Made by a program: the position numbers and the translations under genes. From Glycomyces lechevalierae (GTDB lineage Bacteria > Actinomycetota > Actinomycetes > Mycobacteriales > Micromonosporaceae), in contig NZ_JAPZVQ010000002.1 in assembly GCF_027622945.1 (NCBI RefSeq), positions 226,375 through 290,374 of the forward strand: a stretch of 64,000 bases of DNA, in the 5' to 3' direction. Under the pieces are notes generated by a model. The model was given only the letters and a program-made list of their open reading frames with translations. It was not told the origin of the DNA and did no database searches. Below are positions 16,401 through 24,218 of the stretch, piece after piece. How positions within the stretch are numbered: position 1 is the stretch's first letter; the number at the start of each line of letters is the position of its first letter.

Positions 16401-16474
16401 GGTTCCTCGGCACGGTGAACTACGCCGCGGACGGCTCGGCGATCGATTCGACGATCGTGAGTATCGCTACCTGA
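13430..16474 (+). CDS. Secreted subtilisin-like serine protease (S8) with PA domain
   Basis: A 1014-residue exported protease. GAGAGGAG precedes the ATG. An Arg-rich signal peptide ends near A-P-V-S-A (residue 45). An inhibitor I9-type propeptide runs to about residue 175. The catalytic triad is clear: Asp in V-L-D-T-G-I-W (about 204), His in G-H-G-T-H-T-A (about 278) and Ser in G-T-S-M-S-S-P-H (about 594), with the oxyanion Asn in A-S-A-G-N-D-G. A PA domain is inserted between His and Ser. After the catalytic domain come an Fn-III-like domain of the plant-cucumisin type (V-T-R-T-V-T-N-V) and a C-terminal beta domain. It degrades extracellular protein. The very long ORF on the opposite strand is a shadow. 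Confidence 0.92.
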   Translation: MGSPSLRRRSRASTRARARTRAVLAAAAVPLVAVALTTAAAPVSAEPAALPEVTPEYFKEAAALPVDYKDGNYIVQLAADPIATYEATAPAEGETIDFGASAVQDYRETLADEREAVIAEYDVDATAEYDTVLNGFAANLTAAEAEELAASDEVAAVVPETIYQPTGAVDTSGFLGLSGGNGSWEEEFGGPKDAGEGVIVGVLDTGIWPENPALAPLSEPRPDQDVIDAKWNGECVTGVDEDPANNVECNNKLIGARYFDTWGYAEDGFASPRDQDGHGTHTATTAAGNYKTRVEIDGEKIGTFSGMAPAARVAAYKVCWGGCPGADLVAGIEAAVNDGVDVINFSIGSTGTPEFVDSVSLAFFNAAAAGVFVAASAGNDGPTSTVDHQEPWVTTVAASTHDQTFRTEVEFGREEIPAAALVGEAKWYVKNAVDAAYDGTDPEAAARCDAGTLDPAKAEGFAIVCVRGNLFSANADQVHAAGGVALIVRDQYERGPAATVTSQAVPVVHVNYEDGLALAEWVDSKSNPRIEVETSELDYQNAPSMAAFSSNGPALAAEQNLLKPDITAPGVEILAGITPFNHAGNDFASNQGTSMSSPHIAGLAALLKSAHPEWSPMAVKSAIMTTAYQTDQDGDPIQRGGADATPFDYGAGHVDGQAMFDPGLVYESNPTEWIQYICGTPEASKVQSYCDALGAIDPSQLNYPSITVAELTGSYQVTRTVTNVSEKKSTYKAEITAPAGFEVSSDVTKFTLKPGESATYTLTITRTDAAFDEWAFGDVTWVEKKGTRTVHEVRSPIVVKPVQLAAADEASFTGASGSATLSGTSGFDGSLGASVSGLVASEVKTASLSDPDSSTFPSEAPVESSHAVSYEFTTPEDAALVRFSTFDADHPAGTDLDLFVYTKDADGTLTLVGNSASGGSNETVSLPGGYTFVVFVDEWAGPSPLDAKLHAWVVPAADAGNLAVDPAEQTVAMGDEYSVGLTWSGLAEGQRFLGTVNYAADGSAIDSTIVSIAT

Positions 16475-16597
16475 TCGGTTGAGCCGCAGGGCTTGACGTG
16501 ATCGAAGCGCCCGTCGTGGCGGCCGGGGCCGGAAGGCCTTTGGTCCGCTGCGGCGGGCGTTTCGCGTTCTACCGTCCACAAGCCCCCACCCACCCGA

Positions 16598-16624
16598 GGG
16601 GTCCGGGGTCCGGGGTCCGGGGTC
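16598..16624. repeat. 7-bp tandem repeat, about four copies
   Basis: The unit GGGGTCC is repeated in tandem downstream of the protease gene, in the intergenic region before the glycosidase. Confidence 0.75.
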
Positions 16625-16704
16625 GATGGTTGCGCCCGGGTCCGACAGGAATCGGCCGCGAGCGCCTGGTCGGCTCGAAGTTCACCCGAACGGTTGACCT
16701 CGTT

Positions 16705-16726
16705 TCAATGTTCCCGTTAACATTGA
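16705..16726. promoter_or_regulatory. Operator-like inverted repeat upstream of the GH43 gene
   Basis: TCAATGTT (16705-16712), spacer CCCGTT, AACATTGA (16719-16726): a perfect 8-bp inverted repeat 39 nt before the start codon, in an AT-rich island. Its position suits a repressor of the LacI or GntR type that responds to sugar, but no regulator gene is adjacent. Confidence 0.6.
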
Positions 16727-16765
16727 GTCGTTTCAATCCTTCGATTCAGGACAAGGCGGTCTTCC

Positions 16766-17824
16766 ATGCAACGGAAGCGCACCACCCTCATAGCCGCGAC
16801 CGGCGCGGTCGGCCTCGCCGCCGCGGCGCTCGCGATCATCGCTCCCTCGGCGCTCGCCGAACCCGGCGGCGGCCACGCGTACGGCCACGACCGGCAGGAC
16901 TGCGCTCTCGAGGCGCCTGGCACGCTCGGCGGCGATCTTGGCGCGCACGACCCGGGCCTGTTCGCGCCGTGCACCGACGGCGAGCCCTGGTACGTGTTCG
17001 CCACCGGCTGGGGCCCGCTCGGGGACGGCAACGTCACCATCCGCTCCTCCACCGACGACGGCGCGACCTGGAACTACGTCGACACCGTGTGGGACGCGAA
17101 GCCCCAGTGGCTCAAGGACGCCGTCCCCGGCGTCGACAACATCTGGGCGCCCGAGATCCACTTCGACGAGGCCCAGGACAAGTTCTACCTGTACTACTCC
17201 GCTTCCACGTTCGGCCAGCAGCGCTCGGTCATCGGCCTCGCCACGAACACCACGCTCGACCCGGCCGACGACGACTACGAGTGGGTCGACGAAGGCCAGG
17301 TGTGGGAGTCGAACCAGGGCGACCCGTACAACGCGATCGACCCGACCATCCTCGAAGCCGGCGGCAAGCACTACATGGCGTACGGCTCCTGGTGGCAGGG
17401 CATCTACATGCTCGAGCTCGACTGGCCCTCGGGCACAGTGAAGAGCGGCGCGACCCCGGCCCACATCGCCGGGCGCGGCGGCGCGGGCATCGAGGCGCCC
17501 GTGCTGACCGAGCACGGCGGGTACTACTACCTCTTCACCTCGTGGGACGTCTGCTGCGCGGGCGCGGACTCGACGTACAACATCCGCGTCGGCCGCTCCA
17601 CCTCGCCGACGGGCCCGTTCGTCGACGCGAACGGCGTGGCCCTCACCGACGGCGGCGGCACGCTCGTCCTCGGCGCCCACGGCGACTACGTGGCCACAGG
17701 CGGGCAGTCGATCTCCAACGGCCTCATGGCGTACCACTCGTACCACGAGGACGGCCACTTCGACCTCGGCATCGAGAAGATCGAGTGGAACGCCCAGGGG
17801 TGGCCGGTCCTCGACGGGGTCTAG
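16766..17824 (+). CDS. Secreted GH43 family glycosidase, arabinanase-like
   Basis: A 352-residue protein with a signal peptide cleaved after A-L-A (about residue 32). It has the five-bladed propeller motifs of family 43: catalytic base Asp in G-A-H-D-P-G-L, the pKa-tuning Asp in N-A-I-D-P-T-I-L and the general acid Glu in G-A-G-I-E-A-P-V-L. The segment N-I-W-A-P-E-I-H and F-T-S-W-D-x-C-C are typical of endo-1,5-alpha-L-arabinanases. The substrate is likely plant arabinan, but an arabinofuranosidase or xylosidase cannot be excluded. An inverted repeat upstream suggests sugar-responsive control. Confidence 0.88.
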   Translation: MQRKRTTLIAATGAVGLAAAALAIIAPSALAEPGGGHAYGHDRQDCALEAPGTLGGDLGAHDPGLFAPCTDGEPWYVFATGWGPLGDGNVTIRSSTDDGATWNYVDTVWDAKPQWLKDAVPGVDNIWAPEIHFDEAQDKFYLYYSASTFGQQRSVIGLATNTTLDPADDDYEWVDEGQVWESNQGDPYNAIDPTILEAGGKHYMAYGSWWQGIYMLELDWPSGTVKSGATPAHIAGRGGAGIEAPVLTEHGGYYYLFTSWDVCCAGADSTYNIRVGRSTSPTGPFVDANGVALTDGGGTLVLGAHGDYVATGGQSISNGLMAYHSYHEDGHFDLGIEKIEWNAQGWPVLDGV

Positions 17825-17944
17825 GCCGAGCGCGCGAACTCGACGGAGTCCGCGGCTGAGAGCTTGGACGTCGCCCAGGACAACGCAGGCGACCTGGACG
17901 GTCAGCGCTGCAAGAGCATCGTTGCGGCCCGCCCGGATCGGACC

Positions 17945-18033
17945 GCACCGCATCACCGCATCGCATCGCATCGCACTGCACTGCACTGCATCACCGCACT
18001 GCACTGCACCGCACCGCACCGCACCGCACCGCG
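17945..18033. repeat. Degenerate 5-bp tandem repeat (CGCAC/CGCAT/TGCAC)
   Basis: About 18 units of a pentamer with GCAC or GCAT cores, ending in five CCGCA copies. It lies about 120 nt after the stop of the GH43 gene. Together with the flanks it fills the 397-bp gap to the next gene; nothing else but the terminator at 18174 is visible there. Confidence 0.85.
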
Positions 18034-18173
18034 AATAGCCGTCCACAAACCCCCACCCACCACAAGAGGGGAAAGATCGTCGGGCCCGGCCGCTCCAGCG
18101 TCACACCCGGCCCCGACAAGAACCGGCCCGAACACCGGCCGGCCCGCGAGAATCCACTCGAAAGAGTGAACAG

Positions 18174-18208
18174 AGCGGGGCCGCGATCCATTGGATCGCG
18201 GCCCCGCT
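18174..18208. terminator. Strong bidirectional terminator
   Basis: A perfect 16-bp stem beginning AGCGGGGCCGCGATCC, loop ATT, followed by TT. It lies between the convergent GH43 and acidic T7SS-type genes. Confidence 0.85.
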
Positions 18209-18221
18209 TTCGCTTGCGGCC

Positions 18222-20036
18222 CTATGCGTAAGGGTCGTCGTCGATGGCGCGGATGCCCCAGATCTCCTCGTCCTCCTCGAGCCAGTCCCGGTGCTCGCCC
18301 TCGGCCTGCTGCTCACCGCCCATGCCGCGGCCGCCGCCACCGCCCATGCCGCCCATCATGCCGCCGCCACCGCGGCCGCCGGCCGACATCGAGCCGGCGC
18401 CCCCTGCGCCGCCGCCCTCCAACGTGGAAGAAGCCGGACCGACAGGGAACGAACCGCCGCTGCCGAGGGTCGACCCGCCGCTGGCGAGACCACCGCTGAC
18501 GCCACCCGGCGGCACCAGGCCGCCGCCTCCGCCGCCGCCCGCACCGCCCGTGTCGGGCGAGGGCGGTTCGGAGCCCGGCTGGAACCCGCCCGAGCCGGCG
18601 TCCAGGCCGCTGTAGGTGTCCCCGTACATGTCCGAGGCCTCCCGGAAGCTCGACGGGTTCGACGGCTTCGCCTCCGGCGTGAAGGTCCCCGCCGACTCCT
18701 CGGCGTTCTCCCACCGGTTGATGACGTCCTCGTTCGCGATCCGCGACCGCGACTCGTAGTCCTCCATGCCGTCGACCATGTCGCCGCTGATCTCGTTGTT
18801 CGCGTCGGCCTGCGCCCACGCCGCCGCCTGCTCCCGCGTGGGCGGCGGCTTCTCGTGCTTGAACTTGTCCATGTAGTACTGGGTCTGGTTCTCGACGTAG
18901 TTGCGCGTCTCTCGCAGGTAGTCACTGTCGAAACCGCCGAGTTCCAGCAGCGAGCCGAGAAGCCCGCCCGAGTGCCCGCACCCGTCCGTCACATCGCATG
19001 AGCCGCTGCGGAACGGCGGCCGCACATGCACGAACGGGTCGGTGTACATCCGTTCGAGGTCCGAGATCCAGTACAGCGGCGCCGGATACGGCAGCTCCCC
19101 CGAGGCGCCGCCCTGCAGCCCGTAGAACTCGTCGGCCTTCTGCTCCAGCAGCCCGACCGCGCCGGAGGAGAGGTCGCCGATGTCGTCGCAGACCGACGCG
19201 CAGTTCGCCATCACCACCTCGACCTGCTCGGCGAACGCGTCGAAGTCGTCGCCCTGCCAGTGCTCCGAGAGGTCCCGCAGGCCCGCCTTGAGCATCGGGG
19301 CGATCCCGGTCGTCGGGTCGGTGTCGAAGCCGTCCTTGAACTCCTGCCAGCGCGTGCTGATCGCCCTGAGCGCGTAGTTGTCCGGGTTGTCCGGGCGCAC
19401 TTGGGAGACGAGCGACTGGATGGCGTCCTGGCTCGGCGCGGCCGTGCCGGCGGTGACGACGGTCAGGTTGTTGACCTGGCCGGCCTCGGGGATCGCGGAG
19501 ACGAGCTTGATCCAGGCGGCCTCGGCCGGGTTCACACGGTTCTCGCAGGTCGTGTGCGGGCAGGGGGCGCCTGAAAGGAAGAGGGCTTCGGCGTCCATGC
19601 GCTGGTACTCGAACTCGGCGGAGTTGTCGGGGGCGGCGCCGCCCTCCCACTCCTCGCGTTCGTAGGACTGCCGGCCCTGGTGGTCCCGGTCCTCGTCGTC
19701 CTCGTGGTCCTTGCCCTCTTCTTGGTCTTCCTCTTCGTCGTCTTCCTCGTCCTCGTCCTCGTCGTCTTCCTCGTCTTCGTCGTCCGGGTCGTCGTCCTCT
19801 TCGTCCTCGTCCTCGGAGTCGCCGTCTTCGTCCTCTGGGGACTCCTCGTCGGCGTCCTCTTCGGCCGCGTCGGGGTCGACCGGGTCGTCGCCGTCCTCGG
19901 GGGCCGGCGTGGTCTCCGATTCGGCCCGGTCGGGGTCGAGGGCGCCGTCCGGGTCGAGCTCGTCGTCGTAGTTCGGCGCGTCGCCGAGGTCCGGGTCCTG
20001 CGGCTGGGTCTGGTTCTGCTGCTGGGTGTCGGACAT
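18222..20036 (-). CDS. Large acidic T7SS-associated protein
   Basis: A 604-residue protein with three parts. Residues 1-130 are extremely acidic, with a run of nearly pure Asp/Glu at about 60-115. The middle (about 150-420) is helical with W-x-E-F, D-L-S-E-H-W-Q-G-D-D-F-D-A-F and several Cys, a WXG/PPE-like layout. The C-terminal 150 residues are Gly/Pro/Ser-rich with G-G-M-M-G-G-M-G-G-G and end in a short acidic W-L-E-E-D-E-E-I-W-G motif. This C-terminal pattern recurs in proteins encoded next to ESX/type VII systems of actinobacteria. It is likely a T7SS substrate or chaperone partner, translated 5 nt after the small gene upstream. No secretion ATPase gene is in the window. Confidence 0.7.
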   Translation of the reverse strand: MSDTQQQNQTQPQDPDLGDAPNYDDELDPDGALDPDRAESETTPAPEDGDDPVDPDAAEEDADEESPEDEDGDSEDEDEEDDDPDDEDEEDDEDEDEEDDEEEDQEEGKDHEDDEDRDHQGRQSYEREEWEGGAAPDNSAEFEYQRMDAEALFLSGAPCPHTTCENRVNPAEAAWIKLVSAIPEAGQVNNLTVVTAGTAAPSQDAIQSLVSQVRPDNPDNYALRAISTRWQEFKDGFDTDPTTGIAPMLKAGLRDLSEHWQGDDFDAFAEQVEVVMANCASVCDDIGDLSSGAVGLLEQKADEFYGLQGGASGELPYPAPLYWISDLERMYTDPFVHVRPPFRSGSCDVTDGCGHSGGLLGSLLELGGFDSDYLRETRNYVENQTQYYMDKFKHEKPPPTREQAAAWAQADANNEISGDMVDGMEDYESRSRIANEDVINRWENAEESAGTFTPEAKPSNPSSFREASDMYGDTYSGLDAGSGGFQPGSEPPSPDTGGAGGGGGGGLVPPGGVSGGLASGGSTLGSGGSFPVGPASSTLEGGGAGGAGSMSAGGRGGGGMMGGMGGGGGRGMGGEQQAEGEHRDWLEEDEEIWGIRAIDDDPYA

Positions 20037-20041
20037 GGCGC

Positions 20042-20359
20042 TCAGTCCCTACCGCGCGAAAGGTGGACGGCGGAGGTCTCGTCGTCCTCGACGGCGCGCT
20101 GGGAGACGCCGTCGAGGGTGGCGATGATGCCGGTCAGGTCCGCGCGCAGGTCCTGGAGGTTGCTCCAGGTCTGGCGGTGGAACTCGCGGTAGGCCTCGCG
20201 CGCGGTCGTCGCGCTGTCGAGGAGTCCGAATCCCGGTTCGACGCCCAGCTCGTTGCCGTTGCGCATCTGGTCGATGAGGGATTCGAGGTAGTCCAAGCGG
20301 CCCTGCGCGATCTCGCGGAACACCGCGAGGGCCTCGGGGTCGACGGAGCGATCGGACAC
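20042..20359 (-). CDS. Small helical protein, EspC/WXG100-like
   Basis: A 105-residue all-helical protein. The GTG at 20359 is preferred because GGAG lies about 11 nt upstream. It has the length and helical pattern of EspC- or WXG-type T7SS partners and an A-Y-R-E-F-H-R-Q-T-W segment. It precedes the large acidic protein by only 5 nt and is clearly in one operon with it. An AT-rich TAGAAT (complement of 20404-20409) lies about 45 nt upstream as a candidate -10. Confidence 0.65.
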   Translation of the reverse strand: MSDRSVDPEALAVFREIAQGRLDYLESLIDQMRNGNELGVEPGFGLLDSATTAREAYREFHRQTWSNLQDLRADLTGIIATLDGVSQRAVEDDETSAVHLSRGRD

Positions 20360-20656
20360 TGGGTCACACTCCAAGGGGGAAGGTTAGGTCCAAAGCGAAC
20401 TCAATTCTAACCACCGAGCGCAATACCTTGGGTACTCAGAGTTGCGGCATTTGTCCGGATAGGACCATTCTCGAACCCGAGAAAGAATGGTAAGTTTTCC
20501 TTATTCGATCGCATTGTTCGATCACTGCCGGGGATCCGCGATTCACTGTTCCCCCAGCGAGCACATTCGACACTCTGTCAACTTCGGACACAATGAAGAA
20601 AACGGGCCCGCATTCGCGGACCCGCTTCAAACGTCACTCTTCAGTGCGAAGCCGTA
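20360..20656. other. AT-richer intergenic region with promoter of the T7SS-type pair
   Basis: This 297-bp stretch is visibly lower in GC than its surroundings (for example TAAGTTTTCCTTATTCG). It carries the candidate -10 for the leftward gene pair and the terminator of glnR. No gene was found. Confidence 0.5.
20603..20624 (-). terminator. Terminator downstream of glnR
   Basis: CGGGCCCGC, loop ATTC, GCGGACCCG; on the transcribed strand the single mismatch becomes a G-U pair. It lies 33-54 nt after the glnR stop. Confidence 0.65.
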
Positions 20657-21379
20657 TCAGGCGTCGACCCTTTCGGGGGCCGGCTCCGACTCGCGCATGT
20701 TCTCCGGCGGCGGGGCCACGAACTTGTAGCCGACCTGCCGCACCGTGCCGATCATCGACTCGTACTCGCTGCCGAGCTTGGCGCGCAGGCGCCGCACATG
20801 GACGTCGACCGTGCGGGTGCCGCCGAAGTAGTCGTAGCCCCACACCTCGCGCAGCAGCTGCTCGCGGGTGAAGACCCGGCCGGGGTGCTGGGCCAGGAAG
20901 CGCAGGAGCTCGAACTCCTTGTAGGTGAGGTCGAGCGGGGTGCCCTTGAGCTTGGCGGCGTAGGTGTCCGGGTCCACGGTGAGGTCCCCGGCGCGGATCA
21001 CGGCCGGGCCGGCGGCGGTCGCCGCGTTCGGCTTGCCCGTGGCCAGGCGCAGGCGCGCCTCGACCTCGGCGGGGCCGGAGGAGGCGAGCAGGAAGTCGTC
21101 CACGCCCCAGTCCGCCTGCAGCGCGGCCAGACCGGCCTCAGTGACGATGGCGTAGAGGGGCACGGTCAATCCGGTGGCCTGCAGGACGCGGCAGGTGGCG
21201 CGCGCGTCGGCGAGGTCCGACCGGGCGTCGACCATGACGGCGTCGGGGCTCGGGCCGCTCAGGAGCGCCCGCACGTCGCGGCCGGCGTAGCGCGCGCGGT
21301 GGGGCAGCAGTTCCAGCGAGGGCAGGATCGACTCAGGGGACTCCGGAACGGGGTTGGAAGTGAGGATGAGAATTTCCAC
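20657..21379 (-). CDS. glnR: GlnR-type nitrogen regulator (atypical OmpR-family response regulator)
   Basis: A 240-residue transcription factor. The GTG at 21379 has GGAGG 8 nt upstream and gives the normal GlnR N-terminus (E-I-L-I-L-T-S-N-P). The receiver-like domain (1-115) lacks the full acidic phosphorylation pocket but keeps V-M-V-D-A-R-S-D-L and [10 protein letters not shown], as in Streptomyces GlnR. The winged-helix domain (about 135-230) is near identical to Gln[21 protein letters not shown] and [19 protein letters not shown]. GlnR controls glutamine synthetase, ammonium transport and sugar uptake genes and acts without a cognate kinase. Confidence 0.93.
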   Translation of the reverse strand: MEILILTSNPVPESPESILPSLELLPHRARYAGRDVRALLSGPSPDAVMVDARSDLADARATCRVLQATGLTVPLYAIVTEAGLAALQADWGVDDFLLASSGPAEVEARLRLATGKPNAATAAGPAVIRAGDLTVDPDTYAAKLKGTPLDLTYKEFELLRFLAQHPGRVFTREQLLREVWGYDYFGGTRTVDVHVRRLRAKLGSEYESMIGTVRQVGYKFVAPPPENMRESEPAPERVDA

Positions 21380-21832
21380 AGCAGTCCTCCGCTGGTTGGT
21401 GAGCACACGCGACTATCGCTCTTCCCGGCTTCGGCGGCGGGCGGGCTTACATGCGGTAGGTGGAGTCCTGGCCAAGTGTAAACGGTCACCACTCAAAAGA
21501 CCAGCGTCACCGCCGTGAAACCTCACCATGCGAGACGGCGCGGCGCTAGGACTCCGACAAGTCGCGTTCACCGGACCGACACGGACCGGTCACGACCCGG
21601 CCCCGCACCGTTGGCCCGCAGCTCGATCCGCGGGCCCCGTCCCGAGCCCCTGTGCGGCGAGGTCGATCAGGCCCGCTCGCCGCGTCCACATGATGGGATG
21701 AGCGCGGGCCGGACGACGATCCGGCACCGCCCCCGCCTGACCGGACGCGGCGGCACCCGCCGGACCCGCGACCGTCCGCAAGGGTGACTCATGGCGAAGG
21801 ACGCGAGCCCTGATTTCCTGCTGCCGTAGGCT
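21380..21832. other. Divergent intergenic region, 453 bp
   Basis: It lies between glnR and a membrane protein gene. Short ORFs here have poor start sites. No hairpin or palindrome stands out. It presumably contains both promoters. Confidence 0.45.
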
Positions 21833-22930
21833 GTGGACGTGTCGTACAGCCGACCCGACGAGACCTGGGGCTACGAGCCTCCCGAGCCGCCGGGCCCCAG
21901 CGAGGGCCCCGCGTGGGGCGACGCCTACGCCGGAACCGCCGACGCCGGCGCCCCCGACGAGCGCGGCGGACCCGAGGCGCCCCGCGGACCGGGAGCCCCT
22001 CCCAGCCGCACCGAGCGCCGCCGCGCCGCCGCCCGCTCCCGCGAGACCGGCGCCCGCAACACCGGCTCGTACCGGACCGCGGGCCCCGGCGGCGAAGCGG
22101 ACCACACCCTCCCGCCGCCCAGCCCCGCGCTCCTGCACCGCCTCCCCGCCATCGCGGTCACCATCGTCATCAGCGCCGGGCTCGTCCTCGGCACCCAGCT
22201 GGAGCGCCCCGCCTACGCCGCCGGGATCGCCGTCCTCCAACTCGCCACCGTGGGCCTGGTGACCTGGCTGCGGAAGATCGACGGCGCCTGGGTCCCCCTC
22301 GCCGTCGCCTCGGGCCTCGCGATCGCCGCGGACGCGGCCGCCGTCGCCTGGACGCCCGTGTCGCTCGTCCCGATCACCGTGCTCCTCGCGCTCGCGTTCG
22401 GCGTCGCCGTCGCCGCGCAGCTCATTCGCCGCACCCACGTCGGCGTCACCGAGAACCTCGGGTTCACGATGCTGCTCGGCGTCGCCGTGTGCGGCTACGC
22501 CTGCTACATCGCGCTCTCGCGCCTGGGCTCCGCGCCGCCCGCCATGTACTCGGCGGTCGTCGCGGCCGGCACCGCGATCCTCGCCGCACGGGCCGTCGAC
22601 CTCGTCATGCCCGACCCGCGCATCAACCGGCAGGTGACGCGCGGCGCGTTCGGCATCGTCATCGGCACCATGTGCGGCACCGCCTCCGCCGCGTACGCCG
22701 GGCTCGTCATCGAGGGCCCCGAGCCGTCGCACGCCGCGATCGGCGGGCTCCTCATCGCGCTCACCGCGGTCCTCGCCGACCTCGCGTGCGGGTACACGTC
22801 CGCATCCCGTCGCATCGACGGCGTGGGCGCGGCCCCGAACCCGGTGGTCAGCGCCGCCGGGCCGCTCCTCGCGTTCGCCGTCACCGGCCCCGTCGTGTAC
22901 TTGTTGTCGGCCTATTACATGATCGACTGA
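21833..22930 (+). CDS. Multi-pass membrane protein next to glnR
   Basis: A 365-residue protein with a Pro/Gly/Arg-rich cytosolic tail of about 100 residues and then roughly eight to nine hydrophobic segments. Both GTG 21833 and GTG 21839 are possible starts; neither has a clear ribosome site. The same gene order (glnR, polytopic membrane protein, DUF2993, sulfurtransferase, DUF1416) is familiar from Streptomyces chromosomes. No transporter signature is visible and the function is unknown. Confidence 0.75.
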   Translation: MDVSYSRPDETWGYEPPEPPGPSEGPAWGDAYAGTADAGAPDERGGPEAPRGPGAPPSRTERRRAAARSRETGARNTGSYRTAGPGGEADHTLPPPSPALLHRLPAIAVTIVISAGLVLGTQLERPAYAAGIAVLQLATVGLVTWLRKIDGAWVPLAVASGLAIAADAAAVAWTPVSLVPITVLLALAFGVAVAAQLIRRTHVGVTENLGFTMLLGVAVCGYACYIALSRLGSAPPAMYSAVVAAGTAILAARAVDLVMPDPRINRQVTRGAFGIVIGTMCGTASAAYAGLVIEGPEPSHAAIGGLLIALTAVLADLACGYTSASRRIDGVGAAPNPVVSAAGPLLAFAVTGPVVYLLSAYYMID

Positions 22931-22989
22931 CGCATTCAGTCCGCTCTGGCGCACGCCGCCGGCCGCACATCCGCACAGGAGACACCCTG

Positions 22990-23712
22990 GTGAAGATCCT
23001 CCGCCGCCTCCTCATCACCCTCGTCATCGTCGCCGCCGTCCTCGCCCTCGGCGACCGGGTCGCGAACGCGCTGGTCGAGCGGCGCATCGCGACCGAGGTG
23101 GCGAACACCGCCGCCGAGCACGGCGCCTACTCCGACCAGAAGCCCGACGTGACGATCCACGGCTGGCCGTTCCTCACCCAGGCCTGGACCGGCGACTTCG
23201 GGCAGATCGACATCTCGCTCAAGGACGTCGGCTCCAACGGGCTCACCTTCCCCTCGCTCGACCTCGTCGCGCACGACGTGGACGCCGACTGGCGCAAGCT
23301 CAGCGACGGCGGCGACGCCGTCGCGCAGACCCTCGACGTCAGCGGTTCCGTCTCGGTCGACTCGATCGAGGCGATCATGGCCGAGCAGACCGGCTACGAC
23401 CTGCAGATCGACGAGGACGGCACCGCCTCGCTCGTCGGCTCGCAGGAACTCCTGGGCGTCGAGGTCGAACTCGAGGCCACCGGGACGTTCGAGTTCGGCG
23501 ACAACGCGCTCACGTTCACGCCCGACGCCGTCGAATCCCTCACCGAGGGCCTGCCGCCGCAGGTGCAGCCGCTGGTCGACCAGGCCGCCTCCGAGTTCGA
23601 GACCACGGTCGATCTGCCCGAACTGCCATATGGGATCCAGCTTTCCGAGATCGCGTTCGACGGGGACGTCGTGACCGTCTCCGGGACCGCCCAGGACGTC
23701 GTCCTCACCTGA
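22990..23712 (+). CDS. DUF2993 (LmeA-like) membrane-anchored lipid-binding protein
   Basis: A 240-residue protein from GTG 22990, which gives a basic start plus one signal-anchor helix (residues 4-22). The rest is a beta-rich extracytoplasmic domain with the DUF2993 hallmarks: D-V-T-I-H-G-W-P-F-L-T-Q, then G-x-F-G-Q-I-D-I-S-L and repeated V-D-S-I-E-A-I. Relatives such as mycobacterial LmeA bind phosphoinositides and help lipoglycan maturation in the envelope; that role is inferred. It is 59 nt after the membrane protein gene and likely in the same operon. Confidence 0.85.
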   Translation: MKILRRLLITLVIVAAVLALGDRVANALVERRIATEVANTAAEHGAYSDQKPDVTIHGWPFLTQAWTGDFGQIDISLKDVGSNGLTFPSLDLVAHDVDADWRKLSDGGDAVAQTLDVSGSVSVDSIEAIMAEQTGYDLQIDEDGTASLVGSQELLGVEVELEATGTFEFGDNALTFTPDAVESLTEGLPPQVQPLVDQAASEFETTVDLPELPYGIQLSEIAFDGDVVTVSGTAQDVVLT

Positions 23713-23842
23713 TCCACCTGCGGTTTCACCGCCCGCCCGCGCGTCACGCGGGCGGGCACCCGGAGGCGTCGGACCGTCGCTCTGGGTCTTCGTCACAGTC
23801 CGCATCGCGAGAACGGGTATGGATTCGGCCCGGGAAGTCTGC

Positions 23843-23848
23843 TAGCGT
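23843..23848 (+). promoter_or_regulatory. -10 box for a leaderless leader-peptide transcript
   Basis: TAGCGT lies exactly 7 nt before the ATG at 23856, the spacing expected when transcription starts at the A of the start codon. Confidence 0.6.
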
Positions 23849-23855
23849 TCCAGCC

Positions 23856-23933
23856 ATGCGCAAGCCGATGCTCACCAAGCGGCGCGCGATCGACTACTGC
23901 ATGATCGCGACCACGCTCTGTCGAATGCCCTAG
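23856..23933 (+). CDS. Cys-containing attenuation leader peptide upstream of the sulfurtransferase
   Basis: A 25-residue ORF too short for routine calling. It begins M-R-K-P-M-L-T-K-R-R and continues with I-D-Y-C and T-L-C-R-M-P, so Cys codons are at positions 15 and 22. Small peptides of this form (basic start, R-R-A-x-D-x-C, a second L-C-R near the end) are known upstream of sulfur genes in actinobacteria, where ribosome stalling at Cys codons senses cysteine. It is probably leaderless (see the -10 box). The sulfurtransferase starts 285 nt downstream, leaving room for an attenuator. Confidence 0.75.
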   Translation: MRKPMLTKRRAIDYCMIATTLCRMP

Positions 23934-24033
23934 GCGACCAGCCAGGCCCCATGAGGCCGAACGGCGGTCGCCGCATTGCGGCCCAGCGTGCGCGAACTCC
24001 AGAGCAAGGCTTGCGACTCACACAACCCCGATA

Positions 24034-24051
24034 CCCGCTCGAGAGAGCGGG
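24034..24051 (+). terminator. Attenuator-type hairpin in the sulfurtransferase leader
   Basis: CCCGCTC, loop GAGA, GAGCGGG, followed by ATTCTCGAG, which could compete for pairing with the loop side. It lies 100 nt after the leader peptide stop and 168 nt before the sulfurtransferase start. Its function as a cysteine-responsive attenuator is inferred. Confidence 0.45.
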
Positions 24052-24218
24052 ATTCTCGAGTGTGACGTCGACATCGGCTTGAATCCAGGACCATCCGTCC
24101 CGGACGATCCCTGCTCAGCTGCGAGAAGCAGCATTCCGCCCCGCTTCGCATCACGACCTGGGCTCGCTCTCGAACCTCGAAACTCAAAGTCTCATTTACG
24201 TTCAGGAGAGAACAAGCC

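Noticed and set aside
13226..16579. 1117-codon ORF on the minus strand
   Set aside because: It is the antisense shadow of the subtilisin-like protease; composition is Arg/Val/Gly-rich without domains, as expected for an opposite-strand reading of GC-rich code.
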